64,000 nt of DNA from Draconibacterium sediminis (lineage in GTDB: Bacteria; Bacteroidota; Bacteroidia; Bacteroidales; Prolixibacteraceae): contig NZ_JRHC01000002.1 in assembly GCF_000949475.1 (NCBI RefSeq), forward strand, positions 124,001-188,000, read 5' to 3'. Made by a program: the position numbers and the translations under genes. The notes beneath the pieces were generated by a model. The model saw nothing but the letters and a program-made list of their open reading frames with translations. It did no database searches and had not been told where the DNA came from. This document shows positions 50,115 to 59,839 of the stretch, one piece after another (positions within the stretch are counted from its first letter, which is position 1; each line of letters begins with the position of its first letter).

Positions 50115-50453
50115 TCAAAGTAATTTGCTTTTGCTTGTAGGTCCTGGAGCTTTAACTACGAGAATACGAGTAGTCGAAGAAGAAAGATTGTCTATACAAT
50201 GAACCATGTTCTTTGGGCTTTCGACCAAACAATCTTTGTAAACTTCCGCCTTATGATCTCCAATCTGAATTGTTGGTGTTCCTTCCAAAACATAGAAAAA
50301 TACATCCAATGAGGTAATGTGAGGTTTTAATGCTTCACCTGCCTGAAGTGTAATGTGTACTGCCTGAGCAGATTTTTTATCGTACATTTTACGAACATCT
50401 ACATTGTGAGGAGTTTCTTCTTTGTCTTGGTCTGATAATTTGATAATCTTCAT
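50115..50453 (-). CDS. Cupin domain protein
   Basis: 112 residues with a single cupin fold. Motif 1 resembles GEALKPHITSLDVFFYVLEG (about 41-60) and motif 2 resembles PKNMVHCIDNLSS (about 84-96). Only one His of the usual HxH pair is clear in motif 1, so the metal site may be incomplete. It follows the second TetR gene by 15 nt on the same strand. It may be a small-molecule-binding protein or detoxifying enzyme; the substrate is unknown. Confidence 0.8.
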   Translation of the reverse strand: MKIIKLSDQDKEETPHNVDVRKMYDKKSAQAVHITLQAGEALKPHITSLDVFFYVLEGTPTIQIGDHKAEVYKDCLVESPKNMVHCIDNLSSSTTRILVVKAPGPTSKSKLL

Positions 50454-50468
50454 CTTTATATGTTCAAA

Positions 50469-51056
50469 TTAGTTTTTAATAATAACTGATATACTTTGTG
50501 TAATTTTTAAACCTTCTTTTCTCAGATCAAATGAATGATTCGAGATTTGCCATTTTTTTACAAATAACCGCAATGCCCCCATCACTACAAGGGCCAAATG
50601 CGAAGCTTCAATGTCGTTTCTCAACTCGCCTTTATTTTGTCCGATTCTTATTATTTGTGTAAGTGTGTCTAAATTATTATTCATTATTTCGGCTACCCGT
50701 TCACTCAGAATTGTCTCGTTACGAAATAACTCTTCGGAAAAAATAACGGCCAAAAAGGATGGCGATTTTGTAAAAATCCTGAATTGATTAATAAAAAGGT
50801 TCTGGATTTTTGTTATCGTATCTTCATCCGATTTCAGTTCGGTAACAAAAATACGTTCTGTATTCTCTTTAAAATAATTCAGAATTGCCACTAAAATTTC
50901 AATTTTATTTTCATAGTGCCTGTATATAGCTGATTCGGAAAAACCTATTTTTTTTGCAAGATTTTTTATTGTAAGCCCCTGAATTCCATTTTCAGAAATC
51001 AACTCAAGTGACACATCTATAATCTGTTGTTGACGATCGGATAATTGTTGCGACAT
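50469..51056 (-). CDS. TetR/AcrR-family regulator
   Basis: 195 residues with a canonical N-terminal helix-turn-helix: IIDVSLELISENGIQGLTIKNLA, then KKIGFSESAIYRHYENKIEILVAIL. A full-length ligand-binding half follows. It sits directly behind the perfect palindrome GTGAATATTCAC (51,075-51,086), so autoregulation is likely. Because the efflux operon carries almost the same site, this regulator may also control the pump. Confidence 0.88.
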   Translation of the reverse strand: MSQQLSDRQQQIIDVSLELISENGIQGLTIKNLAKKIGFSESAIYRHYENKIEILVAILNYFKENTERIFVTELKSDEDTITKIQNLFINQFRIFTKSPSFLAVIFSEELFRNETILSERVAEIMNNNLDTLTQIIRIGQNKGELRNDIEASHLALVVMGALRLFVKKWQISNHSFDLRKEGLKITQSISVIIKN

Positions 51057-51074
51057 AATCTACACTAAAAGTAT

Positions 51075-51090
51075 GTGAATATTCACTCAC
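51075..51090. promoter_or_regulatory. TetR-type operator, tetR-cupin unit
   Basis: GTGAATATTCACTCAC, containing a perfect 12-nt palindrome, 19 nt upstream of the tetR start. It is shared with the efflux operon promoter. Confidence 0.7.
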
Positions 51091-51229
51091 AAAGTAAAAC
51101 TATTAATATTATATAACCAAACATTTCTGTATTTTTTTCCTTTTTCCTAAAATATTCAAATATGGTATAAACTAGTTTTGGTGTATTGTTTTGTTCAAAA
51201 CCGATGCTACTCTCCCATTTTATTGGAAA

Positions 51230-51568
51230 TTAAAATTTAATATGCCCGTTGTAAACGATGTCTTCGGCTTTGGCGTTTTCCTCGTTTAACCAATCGGGGA
51301 TTTTTCCTTCCAATTCCAATTTGTCACGCTCCTGTTCCAATTCATCTTCGCAGTACGAGTAAATCATTTCCACCGAAATAACATGCTGCATTTTTGAAAT
51401 TAGCTTCATTACTTTAACCTCGTCGTTAACCGAAGCCGCTTCTATGGTTACCACAATCTTCCCGTCTTTATGCGCATGGTACTCGCAAAGTGCATTTTCG
51501 TTTATTAGCTGAATCACTGTTTCTTCGTATTCAACAGGTGTCGTAATAATCAGGCTCGATACATTCAT
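51230..51568 (-). CDS. napD: NapD, nitrate reductase maturation chaperone
   Basis: 112 residues. The start (MNVSSLIITTPVEYEETVIQLIN) and the ferredoxin-like fold with KIVVTIEAASVNDEVKVMKLI and VISVEMIYSYCED match NapD. NapD binds the Tat signal of NapA and holds it until cofactor loading is complete. Here it is the last gene of the nap operon, 6 nt after napB, an unusual position since napD is often near the front. Confidence 0.85.
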   Translation of the reverse strand: MNVSSLIITTPVEYEETVIQLINENALCEYHAHKDGKIVVTIEAASVNDEVKVMKLISKMQHVISVEMIYSYCEDELEQERDKLELEGKIPDWLNEENAKAEDIVYNGHIKF

Positions 51569-51574
51569 AGTGTT

Positions 51575-52186
51575 TTATTCTGAAATTCCTTCGCTAATCT
51601 TATCTTTTAACTGCGATTTGTCGCGTGCCAGCACATCGCGAAACTCAGGTGTAAACAGGTTTTCAATGTTTACGGTGACATCAGCCTGTGGCACATGGCA
51701 CTGCGAACAATTAAAGTAGGCATTATTGAAATTTTTTGACTCCGACATCGCCAGCTTCCCATCAAATGTAGTGTAATAAATGCCAGCCTTTTCTTCCATT
51801 TCGGGGCGCAGGTTTGTAAAATGAGTGGGCGAAATCGGCACTGCACCGGTTTCTTCAACCCGCTCGGGAAGATGACACGAAAAACAAATGTTGTTATCCC
51901 GGGTTATCGGGAAAAAGTTAAGCGTGGTGTGCGGAATTAAAGGCGGCGCATTTTCAAAGGCGCGTTCCATGGTTTCGCTTTGTCCGGGAACATCCATTGC
52001 GTATTCGGTCATGCTCTTTAAATTGGTGTCCTCCGATTCCACATCGGCATCAATAAAACCAAGTTTGTCTTCGTCTATCAGCGTGTTTTCATTTTTTTTA
52101 TTTTCGGCACATGAAAACAAAACCACCGCAAAAACAAGTAGTAAAATCAGTCTTTTTGTTGAGTTAAAGTTAGCTATCATCTCCAT
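51575..52186 (-). CDS. napB: NapB, diheme cytochrome c subunit of nitrate reductase
   Basis: 203 residues. A lipoprotein-type signal (LILLLVFAVVLFSC, lipid Cys26) means it is probably tethered to a membrane facing the periplasm. Two haem-binding motifs are present, CFSCH (101-105) and CSQCH (160-164). Likely distal His ligands are in IPHTT (86) and PTHF (122). It passes electrons to NapA. It overlaps napH by 17 nt. Confidence 0.9.
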   Translation of the reverse strand: MEMIANFNSTKRLILLLVFAVVLFSCAENKKNENTLIDEDKLGFIDADVESEDTNLKSMTEYAMDVPGQSETMERAFENAPPLIPHTTLNFFPITRDNNICFSCHLPERVEETGAVPISPTHFTNLRPEMEEKAGIYYTTFDGKLAMSESKNFNNAYFNCSQCHVPQADVTVNIENLFTPEFRDVLARDKSQLKDKISEGISE

Positions 52187-52991
52187 TATTTTTATTTCGT
52201 TTTATCCGAAGTGAAAACCCAAGTGCTTTGTCGTCGCAAACCTCAATACAGCGCGCGCAGTTGGTACATTCGCCATTTTTTATAAAACCATTTTCTTTGC
52301 CAATAATTCCCAAAACCTGCGGTTCCGGACATACCTGAAAACACTTGTTACACAAGGTGCATTTTCCCTTTTCATGCTTCACTTTAAGCACTCCAAAGTT
52401 GCCAACCACAGCATAAAAAGAACCCAGCGGACAAAGAAATCCGCACCATCCGTTTTTCAGGATTCCAAGATCGAAGAAGAACACGATCAGCACAATTGCC
52501 CACCCAAAACCGGCGGCAAAAACAACCTGCCGGTGTAAAAACCCGATGGGGCTAATGGCCTCGAAAGCTGCTACCCCGCTTATTACAGAGAGTACCAGGC
52601 TAAGCCCCAACAACCAGTAGCGGAACGATTTGGAAACGCTTAAAGTACTTTTTTCAATGCCAAGCGCAGGACGCAGCCAGCGCGCAAAATCACTTACCGG
52701 GTTCATCGGACACACCCAGCTGCAAAACATGCGGCCGCTTAACAGGGTGTAAAATGCCAGTACGATTATTGCGCTCACCAATATGTCGGTTCCTACCCAA
52801 AATCCGGTTGCCAGCATTTGTAAAACGGCATAAGGATCGCTTAGTTTTACGCTTCCCAAAAGTTCTCCCGAGCTCAGGTTGCCTTTCATAATCTGCCATC
52901 CGAACCAATTTCCGGCAGCTAACAGAAAAAGCACCAAAAACTGGCTAAGCCGTCGCAAAATCAGAAAACGATATGTGTATAAAACCTTCAT
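52170..52991 (-). CDS. napH: NapH, membrane ferredoxin-type quinol dehydrogenase
   Basis: 273 residues. Four or more membrane helices are visible (FLVLFLLAAGNWFGWQIM, LVSAIIVLAFYTLL, YWLLGLSLVLSVISGVAAFEA, WAIVLIVFFFDLGIL). The Cys-rich loop CSWVCPMNPVSDF follows the second helix. Two [4Fe-4S] motifs are CTLCNKCFQVCP and CTNCARCIEVCD in the C-terminal cytoplasmic part. NapH with NapG oxidises menaquinol. It overlaps napG by 4 nt and napB by 17 nt. Confidence 0.9.
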   Translation of the reverse strand: MKVLYTYRFLILRRLSQFLVLFLLAAGNWFGWQIMKGNLSSGELLGSVKLSDPYAVLQMLATGFWVGTDILVSAIIVLAFYTLLSGRMFCSWVCPMNPVSDFARWLRPALGIEKSTLSVSKSFRYWLLGLSLVLSVISGVAAFEAISPIGFLHRQVVFAAGFGWAIVLIVFFFDLGILKNGWCGFLCPLGSFYAVVGNFGVLKVKHEKGKCTLCNKCFQVCPEPQVLGIIGKENGFIKNGECTNCARCIEVCDDKALGFSLRIKRNKNNGDDS

Positions 52992-53776
52992 TCGTCATCC
53001 AATAGATTATCGTCGTTCAGGTAGTCGAGTGTCGATTCCACATCTTCCTTCTTTTTTGTTTCAGGAATATCGGTTAAACGGTTTTCATCAGCCGGATCCC
53101 AGCTTTTTATGTAATGTGTCCCCGCCTTTCCCTCTATAACGTGCGGCGGCAATACCTTAATGGCCGATTCCTCCATAATGCAGGCATGTTCGCAAAGTCC
53201 GCAACCCGTGCAAATATCACCGTTTACAACCGGTTTTAGGTTAGCATGCTTTTGTGTTACCTCGTTTTTATCAAAAATAAGCTGAATGGCTTCACCCATA
53301 AGCGGACAAGCGCGGTAACAAGCCGAACAATGAATTCCCTCGTAGGCAATACACGATTCTTTATGAACCACGGCCAGTCCCATTTTCGAATTATTAATAG
53401 AAGCTTCCCCGTCAATGGTAATTTCTTTTTCGCTTAATGCTTCCGACGGACACTTTTTTATACACGGAAAATCGGTACACATGTAACACGGAATTGCGCG
53501 CGGCTCGAAATATGGTGTTCCGGCCAGGTTATCGGCTGCAGCAGGCGCCAGCTTCAGCGTATCATATGGACAAGCTTCCACACATTGGCCACATTTCAGG
53601 CAAGCTTTCAGAAAATCCTTTTCGGGGAGCGCACCCGGCGGGCGAAGCACCAAACTTTCTGCAGAAGTTTCTTTCACCAGACTTCCCCAGAACAAACCTC
53701 CCAAGCCCAGCGTGGCCAAGCCTTTTGGCAGGTTCCCCAAAAGTTTTCGTCGCGATATTTTACTGCTTTTACTCAT
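52988..53776 (-). CDS. napG: NapG, periplasmic ferredoxin
   Basis: 262 residues. A Tat signal begins SRRKLLGNLPKGLATLGLGG. Four [4Fe-4S] motifs follow: CLKCGQCVEACP, CYMCTDFPCIKKCP, CIAYEGIHCSACYRACP and CTGCGLCEHAC. It carries electrons from NapH to NapB/NapA. It lies 30 nt downstream of napA and overlaps napH by 4 nt. Confidence 0.92.
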   Translation of the reverse strand: MSKSSKISRRKLLGNLPKGLATLGLGGLFWGSLVKETSAESLVLRPPGALPEKDFLKACLKCGQCVEACPYDTLKLAPAAADNLAGTPYFEPRAIPCYMCTDFPCIKKCPSEALSEKEITIDGEASINNSKMGLAVVHKESCIAYEGIHCSACYRACPLMGEAIQLIFDKNEVTQKHANLKPVVNGDICTGCGLCEHACIMEESAIKVLPPHVIEGKAGTHYIKSWDPADENRLTDIPETKKKEDVESTLDYLNDDNLLDDE

Positions 53777-53806
53777 GCTGCAATTTTCCCGTTTTTAGCA
53801 TTCAGG

Positions 53807-56608
53807 CTACGAAGTTTTATAAATCTTCACCGCACACTTTTTAAAGTCGGTTTGTTTCGAAATCGGGCAGGTAGCGTCAAGACAAAGCTTGTTAATAAAC
53901 ACTTTCTCGTCGAACCAGGGCACATAAATCAGTCCTTGCGGCACCCGGTTTCTACCCCGTGTTTCGATGTGGGCTTTTACTTTTCCGCGTCGTGACTCTA
54001 CCCAAATTAACTCGCCCTGTGTCATTCCGAATTTTGTAGCATCTTCGGGATGCATGTAACACAGCGCCTCGGGAACGGCCCTGTAAAGTTCAGGCACGCG
54101 CATGGTCATGGTTCCACTGTGCCAGTGTTCCAAAACACGGCCGGTACACAGCCAAAGCGGGTATTCTTTGTCGGGCATTTCCGGTGGGTCCATGTACGGA
54201 CGGAAGAAAATTTTGGCGCGGTTGTCCATATCCGTTTTTTCCATCGAATCGTTTGGCCCCGTTAAAGTTCCGCTGCCAATGGCACTTCCTTTATTACCGT
54301 AGAAGGCAAAATCGCCGGTATTTTCTTTTTGCGCATACACATCGTATTTTGAATTGAAACGCCATAGTGTCTCTTTTCCGTCAACCACAGGCCAACGTAA
54401 ACCGCGTGCTTTGTGGTAGGCTTCGAATTCTGCCAAATCGTGCCCGTGCCCCAGTCCAAAGAGGCGGTATTCTTCCCATAAATATTTTTGAATAAAAAAT
54501 CCGTAGCCTTTCCAGGCTTCACCATCGGCACCCAAAACGTTTCGTTTATCCCCTTCCGCCTCGGTGTTTAGCGTATCCTTACCAACTTCGGCAGGCCATT
54601 CAAACGATTTGGCATAATCCGATGCAAACAGCACATCATACAGTGTACTGTTCGGGTTGTAACCAAGTTTTGAAATTTCGGGTAACACATCGGGCAGCCC
54701 GCCTTCGAGGCCAGGAATTTCCTGTGCCCCCCATACGTCGCGTAATTTAAAACGTTTTGCCAGCTCAACGTATTGCCAGATATCTGGCATGGCATCGCCC
54801 ACAGGCGTAACCTGTTGTTTCCAGTGCTGGGTGCGGCGTTCAGCATTTCCGTAGGCCCCCCACTTTTCAAAAATCATAGCCGAAGGCAAAATCAGGTCGG
54901 AAACCTTTGCCGAAATTCCGGGATAACCCTCGCTGCAAACAATAAAATTATCGAGTTCGCGTGCGGCACGCAGCCAATGGTTTGCATTGGCCGTATTTTG
55001 GTATGGATTATTCACATTAATCCAGACAAACTTTATCTTCCCGTCTTCAATATCGCGATGAATCTGCATTACATGCGACCCTACTTTGGGATTTAGGGTT
55101 CCGTCGGGCAGCTTCCAGATTTCTTCCGATCTTTTTCGGTGGGCCGGATTGTTTACCACCATGTCAGCCGGCAAACGGTGAGCAAAAGTTCCTACCTCGC
55201 GTGCTGTGCCGCAAGCTGATGGCTGACCTGTTAAGCTAAAAGCTCCATTACCCGGCTTCGCCTGTTTTCCTAATAAAAAATGAACCATGTAAGCCTGTTC
55301 GTTAACCCAGGTTCCGCGGGTGTGCTGGTTCATTCCCATGGTCCAGAACGAAACCAAAGTGCGCTGCTTTTCAATATACAAATCGGCCAGTTGTTTTAGT
55401 TTGGCTTTGTAGGCTTCAAGCGGCTCCGACTCATCGCCTTTCGAAACTTCGGCAACAAAATCGAGAGTATACGGTTTTAACGCTTTTTTGAATTCAGCAA
55501 ACGAAATTCCCCAATGTGCACCAGCGGCAGCAGTATGTTTCATTTCCAGCGTGTCGCCCTCTTTGTATCCGAGATAAGCCAGGCTTTCGCCTTCCGCTTT
55601 CGAAAGCTTTTTGGAAACTTCTACGCCGGTTATTTCTTTTTCTTTTTCAGTGTAATTTTTATGATTGGCATTTCCGCGAAGACCATATCCAATATCGACA
55701 AACCCGGTGGCAAAGCGGGTGTATTTATTTACGAAATCCTGATCGATTGCTTCAGGGTGATTGTATACAATTTCGTGCGCCAGGTAATTCCAGATAGCCA
55801 GATCGGTGTTGGGTTTAAAAATGATTTCGATGTCGGCCAAATCGGAAGTACGGTTCCGGTATGTTGAGAGGTTAACCACTTTTACGCGGTCGGGGTTTGA
55901 AATGCGGTTATCGGTTGCCCGCGACCAAAGAATGGGGTGCATTTCGGCCATGTTGGCGCCCCAGCAAACAATGGTATCCGTAATTTCAATATCATCGTAA
56001 TTTCCTGAGGGTTCGTCAATGCCAAAGGTTTGCATAAACCCGGCTACTGCTGAAGCCATACAATGTCGGGCATTGGGATCGAGGTTATTAGATCGGAAAC
56101 CGGCTTTCATCAGCTTAACCATCGCATAACCTTCCATAATAGTGTACTGCCCTGATCCGAAAACACCCAGCCCGGTAGGCCCCAATTCTTTCAGTGTCTT
56201 GCGAATCTGCATTTCCATTTCATCAAAAGCCCTTTTCCACGAAACGGGTTTAAATTTGCCGGTTTTACTGAAGTTCCCGTTCTCGTCAACACGTAAAAGC
56301 GGTGTTTTCAAACGGTCTTCGCCGTACATTATTTTGGCATTAAAATAACCTTTTATACAATTTAAGCCCCGGTTTACGGGTGCCAGCGGATCGCCTTTTA
56401 CGGCCACAATTTTATCGTTTCGGGTGGCTACCATCAATCCGCAACCCGTTCCGCAGAAACGGCAAACCGCTTTATCCCATTTCCAACCGGCTTCAACCAA
56501 CGCACCAGCTGCCTGTATGGTTTCGGGCAAATGAACACCAATTGCTGTTGCGGCCGCGGTGGCCGCTGAATATTTTAAGAATTTTCGACGCGATACATTT
56601 GATTCCAT
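53807..56608 (-). CDS. napA: NapA, periplasmic nitrate reductase catalytic subunit
   Basis: 933 residues. A Tat signal ([19 protein letters not shown]) leads to the [4Fe-4S] ligands C49, C52, C56 and C84 (CRFCGTGC ... NCIKGY). The molybdenum ligand is C183 in ARHCMASAV. Further molybdopterin-binding blocks include [26 protein letters not shown] and the C-terminal [15 protein letters not shown]. It reduces nitrate to nitrite in the periplasm. It is longer than proteobacterial NapA (about 830), with the extra length mainly in the second half. It is the fourth gene of the operon. Confidence 0.95.
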   Translation of the reverse strand: MESNVSRRKFLKYSAATAAATAIGVHLPETIQAAGALVEAGWKWDKAVCRFCGTGCGLMVATRNDKIVAVKGDPLAPVNRGLNCIKGYFNAKIMYGEDRLKTPLLRVDENGNFSKTGKFKPVSWKRAFDEMEMQIRKTLKELGPTGLGVFGSGQYTIMEGYAMVKLMKAGFRSNNLDPNARHCMASAVAGFMQTFGIDEPSGNYDDIEITDTIVCWGANMAEMHPILWSRATDNRISNPDRVKVVNLSTYRNRTSDLADIEIIFKPNTDLAIWNYLAHEIVYNHPEAIDQDFVNKYTRFATGFVDIGYGLRGNANHKNYTEKEKEITGVEVSKKLSKAEGESLAYLGYKEGDTLEMKHTAAAGAHWGISFAEFKKALKPYTLDFVAEVSKGDESEPLEAYKAKLKQLADLYIEKQRTLVSFWTMGMNQHTRGTWVNEQAYMVHFLLGKQAKPGNGAFSLTGQPSACGTAREVGTFAHRLPADMVVNNPAHRKRSEEIWKLPDGTLNPKVGSHVMQIHRDIEDGKIKFVWINVNNPYQNTANANHWLRAARELDNFIVCSEGYPGISAKVSDLILPSAMIFEKWGAYGNAERRTQHWKQQVTPVGDAMPDIWQYVELAKRFKLRDVWGAQEIPGLEGGLPDVLPEISKLGYNPNSTLYDVLFASDYAKSFEWPAEVGKDTLNTEAEGDKRNVLGADGEAWKGYGFFIQKYLWEEYRLFGLGHGHDLAEFEAYHKARGLRWPVVDGKETLWRFNSKYDVYAQKENTGDFAFYGNKGSAIGSGTLTGPNDSMEKTDMDNRAKIFFRPYMDPPEMPDKEYPLWLCTGRVLEHWHSGTMTMRVPELYRAVPEALCYMHPEDATKFGMTQGELIWVESRRGKVKAHIETRGRNRVPQGLIYVPWFDEKVFINKLCLDATCPISKQTDFKKCAVKIYKTS

Positions 56609-56648
56609 ATGCTGATCTTTTATCAGTTGTTCCCGGAACGGGATAATT

Positions 56649-57512
56649 TTAACTCACTTTTTTTAATCGGAACAAACCGATAATGATGTAAATAATAATT
56701 CCCCAGATACAGGAAATGACCAGGTTAAACACCACAATTAGCCAGATAGGTGCTTTAATGGCCTTGCTCCAAAGATGCCTTCCAGCAATTAGGTTTGTTC
56801 TTTCGGTTGGATTAACCAGTTGCATTTTTTCTTCCGCCTTTTTTATCGAATAACCTTCCTGTGCCCGCACCTGAACAGTGAGGTTACCCTCTTCGTCGCC
56901 CGGCATATTGCGGTCGACATCAAACCAGGCAAGGCCTTTTTCGTTGGTACCCACATTTCCCAAAATAAACTTCCCGAAAAGGCCTTTTACAGCTGCACCA
57001 ACTTGTATTCCGCTTTTGGGTTCGCCGTTACTGGTAACTTTTACCACCAGCTTGTCCACGTTGGGATCGTAACTTAAAACCATTGCCAACTCCGACAAAA
57101 CTTCATCACCGTAATCAAATTCGGGCTGAACGTATTCTCTATTAAAATTCCGGAAATAACCAATCAGGCTCCAGATTTCTTCCTCTTCGAGCGTTGGCGC
57201 AAAACTGGGCATCCCCCCCCGCCCATTGCTGATTTTGTAAAAAATTGAACCATCGGGTTGCGATTGAAACTTCTCAGAAGCCGGGTCGCCGGGCGAAGGC
57301 ACAAAAACGATAGGATTATTTTTTGTTACAGTTCCGTGGCACGAAATACAGAAGTTTTCGTAAAGCACTTCGCCATCTTTCACCATGTCGTTATCGAATA
57401 CATACGGACTCAATTTCTCCTGTTCTGCGGTTGGAACCTGCCAGTTATCCTGCGCAGCCACAAATAAGGGAAGTACAAAAAGCAATAGCAATACAAAATT
57501 CTTCATAAACAA
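56649..57512 (-). CDS. Membrane-anchored cytochrome c with beta-domain
   Basis: 287 residues. A signal peptide ([17 protein letters not shown]) leads a class I cytochrome c domain with haem motif CISCH (55-59) and a distal Met in GRGGMPSF. A beta-rich region (about 150-220, [19 protein letters not shown]) resembles an Ig-like or regulatory domain. A C-terminal membrane helix ([25 protein letters not shown]) closes the protein. It is 4 nt after the NrfD-like gene. It probably accepts electrons from the NrfCD-like pair and passes them to NapB, substituting for the missing NapC. Confidence 0.8.
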   Translation of the reverse strand: MFMKNFVLLLLFVLPLFVAAQDNWQVPTAEQEKLSPYVFDNDMVKDGEVLYENFCISCHGTVTKNNPIVFVPSPGDPASEKFQSQPDGSIFYKISNGRGGMPSFAPTLEEEEIWSLIGYFRNFNREYVQPEFDYGDEVLSELAMVLSYDPNVDKLVVKVTSNGEPKSGIQVGAAVKGLFGKFILGNVGTNEKGLAWFDVDRNMPGDEEGNLTVQVRAQEGYSIKKAEEKMQLVNPTERTNLIAGRHLWSKAIKAPIWLIVVFNLVISCIWGIIIYIIIGLFRLKKVS

Positions 57513-57516
57513 GGTT

Positions 57517-58851
57517 TTATTGATGTTGTTCTTCCAGTAATTCTTCTTTCATTTCCCACACGGGCACCACCGGAAACAGTTTTGTTAGCACGCTAATAAT
57601 CATCAGCACCATTACCAGTGTACCCACCGTAATTGCAATTTCGGGAAGCGTTGGCATGTAGGAATGAAAACTTTCGGGCACATTCTGAATGGGCAGGTAA
57701 GGTTCCAGCTGCGTGGGCACTACAATTACGTAACGTTTAAACCAGGCTGCTACCAAAATTACTACCGAAATAAGCATTGCAGGCAGCGGCTTGCGCATTT
57801 TTGGAATCATCAAAAGCATAAACGGCACAATAAGCCCTCCGCCCTGAACCAGCCAAAACAATAATGAATCGTGTCCATACAGCAGGTTGCCGATGTGTTT
57901 TACTTCTGAAGGTTTAAATTTATAAGCCGGAACAAGTATTTCGTTGATATTAAAATACACGTAAACCAGCGAAACCAGCACGAGTAATTTTGCCATCCGG
58001 TCGAAATGCATGTCGGTAATGTATGCCTGCAGCTTGTAGTTTTTCTGAATAAAATACATGGCAATAAGTACCGCTGCACAACCGGCAACAAAGGCTCCCG
58101 ACACAAAATATGGCCCGAAAATTGGCGAATCCCAGCCGGTTCGAAGCGTCATGGCAAATAACCACGAGGTTACGGTGTGAATGGCCAAAGCCACCGGAAT
58201 AATCAGAATAAGCAGGATTTTAAAATAGCGTTTAATGGTTTTGTATTGCGCTTCGTTTCCGGCCCATCCCAGCGAAAGTACTTTATATAATTTTTTCTGA
58301 AATTTTGGTAAGCCGGTCAGTTTCTCCTTGCATAATGAAATATCAGGAATAAGAGGAATATAAAGCAGCAACAAACTCAGCATTAAGTAGGTCATTACTA
58401 CCGAAATATCCCAGATAATTGGCGATTGAATCCGCCCGTAAAGCAGTACGTGGTGCAAACGGTCGGGGCGCCCCATATCGGTAATAATTACAATACCGGC
58501 CACCATTGCAAAGGCCACGGCAATTATCTCGGCGATACGGCTAATGGGTTTAATCCAGGTGTAGCCAATCATTCCCAACACCGAACTTATAAGCATTCCG
58601 ATAAGCGCTGCAGCAATAAAAAACACAAAGTTAGAGATATAAATCCCCCACGACACAATATCGTTCATACCGGTAACACCCAGCCCTTTGCGCAATTGCA
58701 GAACATAAAACCACAGGCATACCACCAGTAAAGCGGTTAAAAAACCAAACCAGATTTTAAATTTATTACTCCAGTTAATATTGCTTAGCAGGTCCCTTTC
58801 TATCTTTTCTTCAGACAGAAGGACCGTATTTTCATTCCGGACTTTAGCCAT
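57517..58851 (-). CDS. NrfD/PsrC-like quinone-interacting membrane protein
   Basis: 444 residues with about ten membrane helices (for example WFGFLTALLVVCLWFYVLQL, ISNFVFFIAAALIGMLI, IIAVAFAMVAGIVIITDMGRPDRLHHVLLYGR). The NrfD-type signature includes the helix with GRPDR and TSWLFAMTLRTGWDSP. This family exchanges electrons between menaquinol and a periplasmic Fe-S partner. It lies between the NrfC-like and cytochrome genes with 4-20 nt gaps. Confidence 0.85.
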   Translation of the reverse strand: MAKVRNENTVLLSEEKIERDLLSNINWSNKFKIWFGFLTALLVVCLWFYVLQLRKGLGVTGMNDIVSWGIYISNFVFFIAAALIGMLISSVLGMIGYTWIKPISRIAEIIAVAFAMVAGIVIITDMGRPDRLHHVLLYGRIQSPIIWDISVVMTYLMLSLLLLYIPLIPDISLCKEKLTGLPKFQKKLYKVLSLGWAGNEAQYKTIKRYFKILLILIIPVALAIHTVTSWLFAMTLRTGWDSPIFGPYFVSGAFVAGCAAVLIAMYFIQKNYKLQAYITDMHFDRMAKLLVLVSLVYVYFNINEILVPAYKFKPSEVKHIGNLLYGHDSLLFWLVQGGGLIVPFMLLMIPKMRKPLPAMLISVVILVAAWFKRYVIVVPTQLEPYLPIQNVPESFHSYMPTLPEIAITVGTLVMVLMIISVLTKLFPVVPVWEMKEELLEEQHQ

Positions 58852-58871
58852 AATTAAAGTTATTTGTTTGA

Positions 58872-59759
58872 TTAGCTTTTACGCGGAGGCAAATAGTACA
58901 CGCGGGGTTTTGTTCCCAGTTCAGGCATAAGTGTATATGCTGCATTGTCTTCCAGCAAATGACTTAGTCTAACCGTTTCGCGTGTGGTTCCGTTGGTAAC
59001 AAGGTCTTGGTTCTCGTCGCCAAAGTAATACACCCCGTTTGGGCAGGCCGAAACACAATACGGAAGTTTCCCTTCGCGAACACGATCGGCACTAAATGCA
59101 CATTTGGTAACTGTTCCTTTCTTTTGCGGGACATTCAATTCCATGTCGTACGGAACATCCTTGTATTTTTCAGCATCGCGGGGCTCGGTCCAGTTAAACG
59201 TACGTGCCGAATACGGACAGGCGGCAATACAAAAGCGGCAGCCTATACAACGTTCGTTATCGATCAGGACAATTCCATCCGAACGTTTAAAAGTGGCATC
59301 AACCGGACAAACTGTAACACAACTCGGGTTGTCGCAATGCTGGCAGGGTTTGGGCATGAAATAAGTGCTATTACTTTTTTCGTCTTCCATTTCCAACACA
59401 TTAATATGGTGTTGTTCGGGTTTTAGCTGATGCGCCCCCTGGCAGGCTTTCATACACTGCCGTGCATTTTTGCACTTGGCCAAATCAACTACCATCACAA
59501 ACTTACGCCCCGGAATTCCCGTTCTGCCTTTCTTTTTCAAATACTTTTTATCGGCCTGCATGGTAGCAGGGGAAATGTCGGAAACATCAACCTCTACCAA
59601 CTGCTGATTCTGATTAAGTACTTTTATTTTTTCGCCTGATTTAGCGTTGCTCTCTTTAGTGGAACACCCTGCAATTAAAAGCGATGTGCCAGCTGCACCA
59701 AAGTTTCTCAGAAATTTTCGACGTGAATCGCGATCTCGGTTGCCCTTAGTTTCAGTCAT
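58872..59759 (-). CDS. NrfC-like four-cluster Fe-S protein (Tat lipoprotein)
   Basis: 295 residues. The start combines a Tat motif (SRRKFLRNFG) with a lipobox (LLIAGC, lipid Cys32), so it is exported folded and lipid-anchored on the periplasmic side. The cluster ligands are CKNARQCMKAC, CQHCDNPSCVTVCP, CIGCRFCIAACP and KCAFSADRVREGKLPYCVSACP. This is the electron-transfer partner of NrfD-type proteins. It is the first gene of the nap operon and lies 63 nt downstream of the Crp/Fnr-type palindrome. Confidence 0.88.
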   Translation of the reverse strand: MTETKGNRDRDSRRKFLRNFGAAGTSLLIAGCSTKESNAKSGEKIKVLNQNQQLVEVDVSDISPATMQADKKYLKKKGRTGIPGRKFVMVVDLAKCKNARQCMKACQGAHQLKPEQHHINVLEMEDEKSNSTYFMPKPCQHCDNPSCVTVCPVDATFKRSDGIVLIDNERCIGCRFCIAACPYSARTFNWTEPRDAEKYKDVPYDMELNVPQKKGTVTKCAFSADRVREGKLPYCVSACPNGVYYFGDENQDLVTNGTTRETVRLSHLLEDNAAYTLMPELGTKPRVYYLPPRKS

Positions 59760-59821
59760 GAATTAGTTGCGGTTTAATCGTTGAATTTTGAAGTAATATT
59801 ATACAAGCTAATACTTAGAAC

Positions 59822-59839
59822 TTGTAACAGATGTTACAA
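59822..59839. promoter_or_regulatory. Crp/Fnr-type operator of the nap operon
   Basis: TTGTAACAGATGTTACAA is a perfect 8-2-8 palindrome. On the minus strand a TATAAT-like box lies at 59,798-59,803, which places the palindrome centre near -40, as in class II activation. Palindromes of this type are used by Fnr/HcpR/NnrR-like regulators in Bacteroidota, but which one acts here is unknown. No such regulator gene is in the window. Confidence 0.75.
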
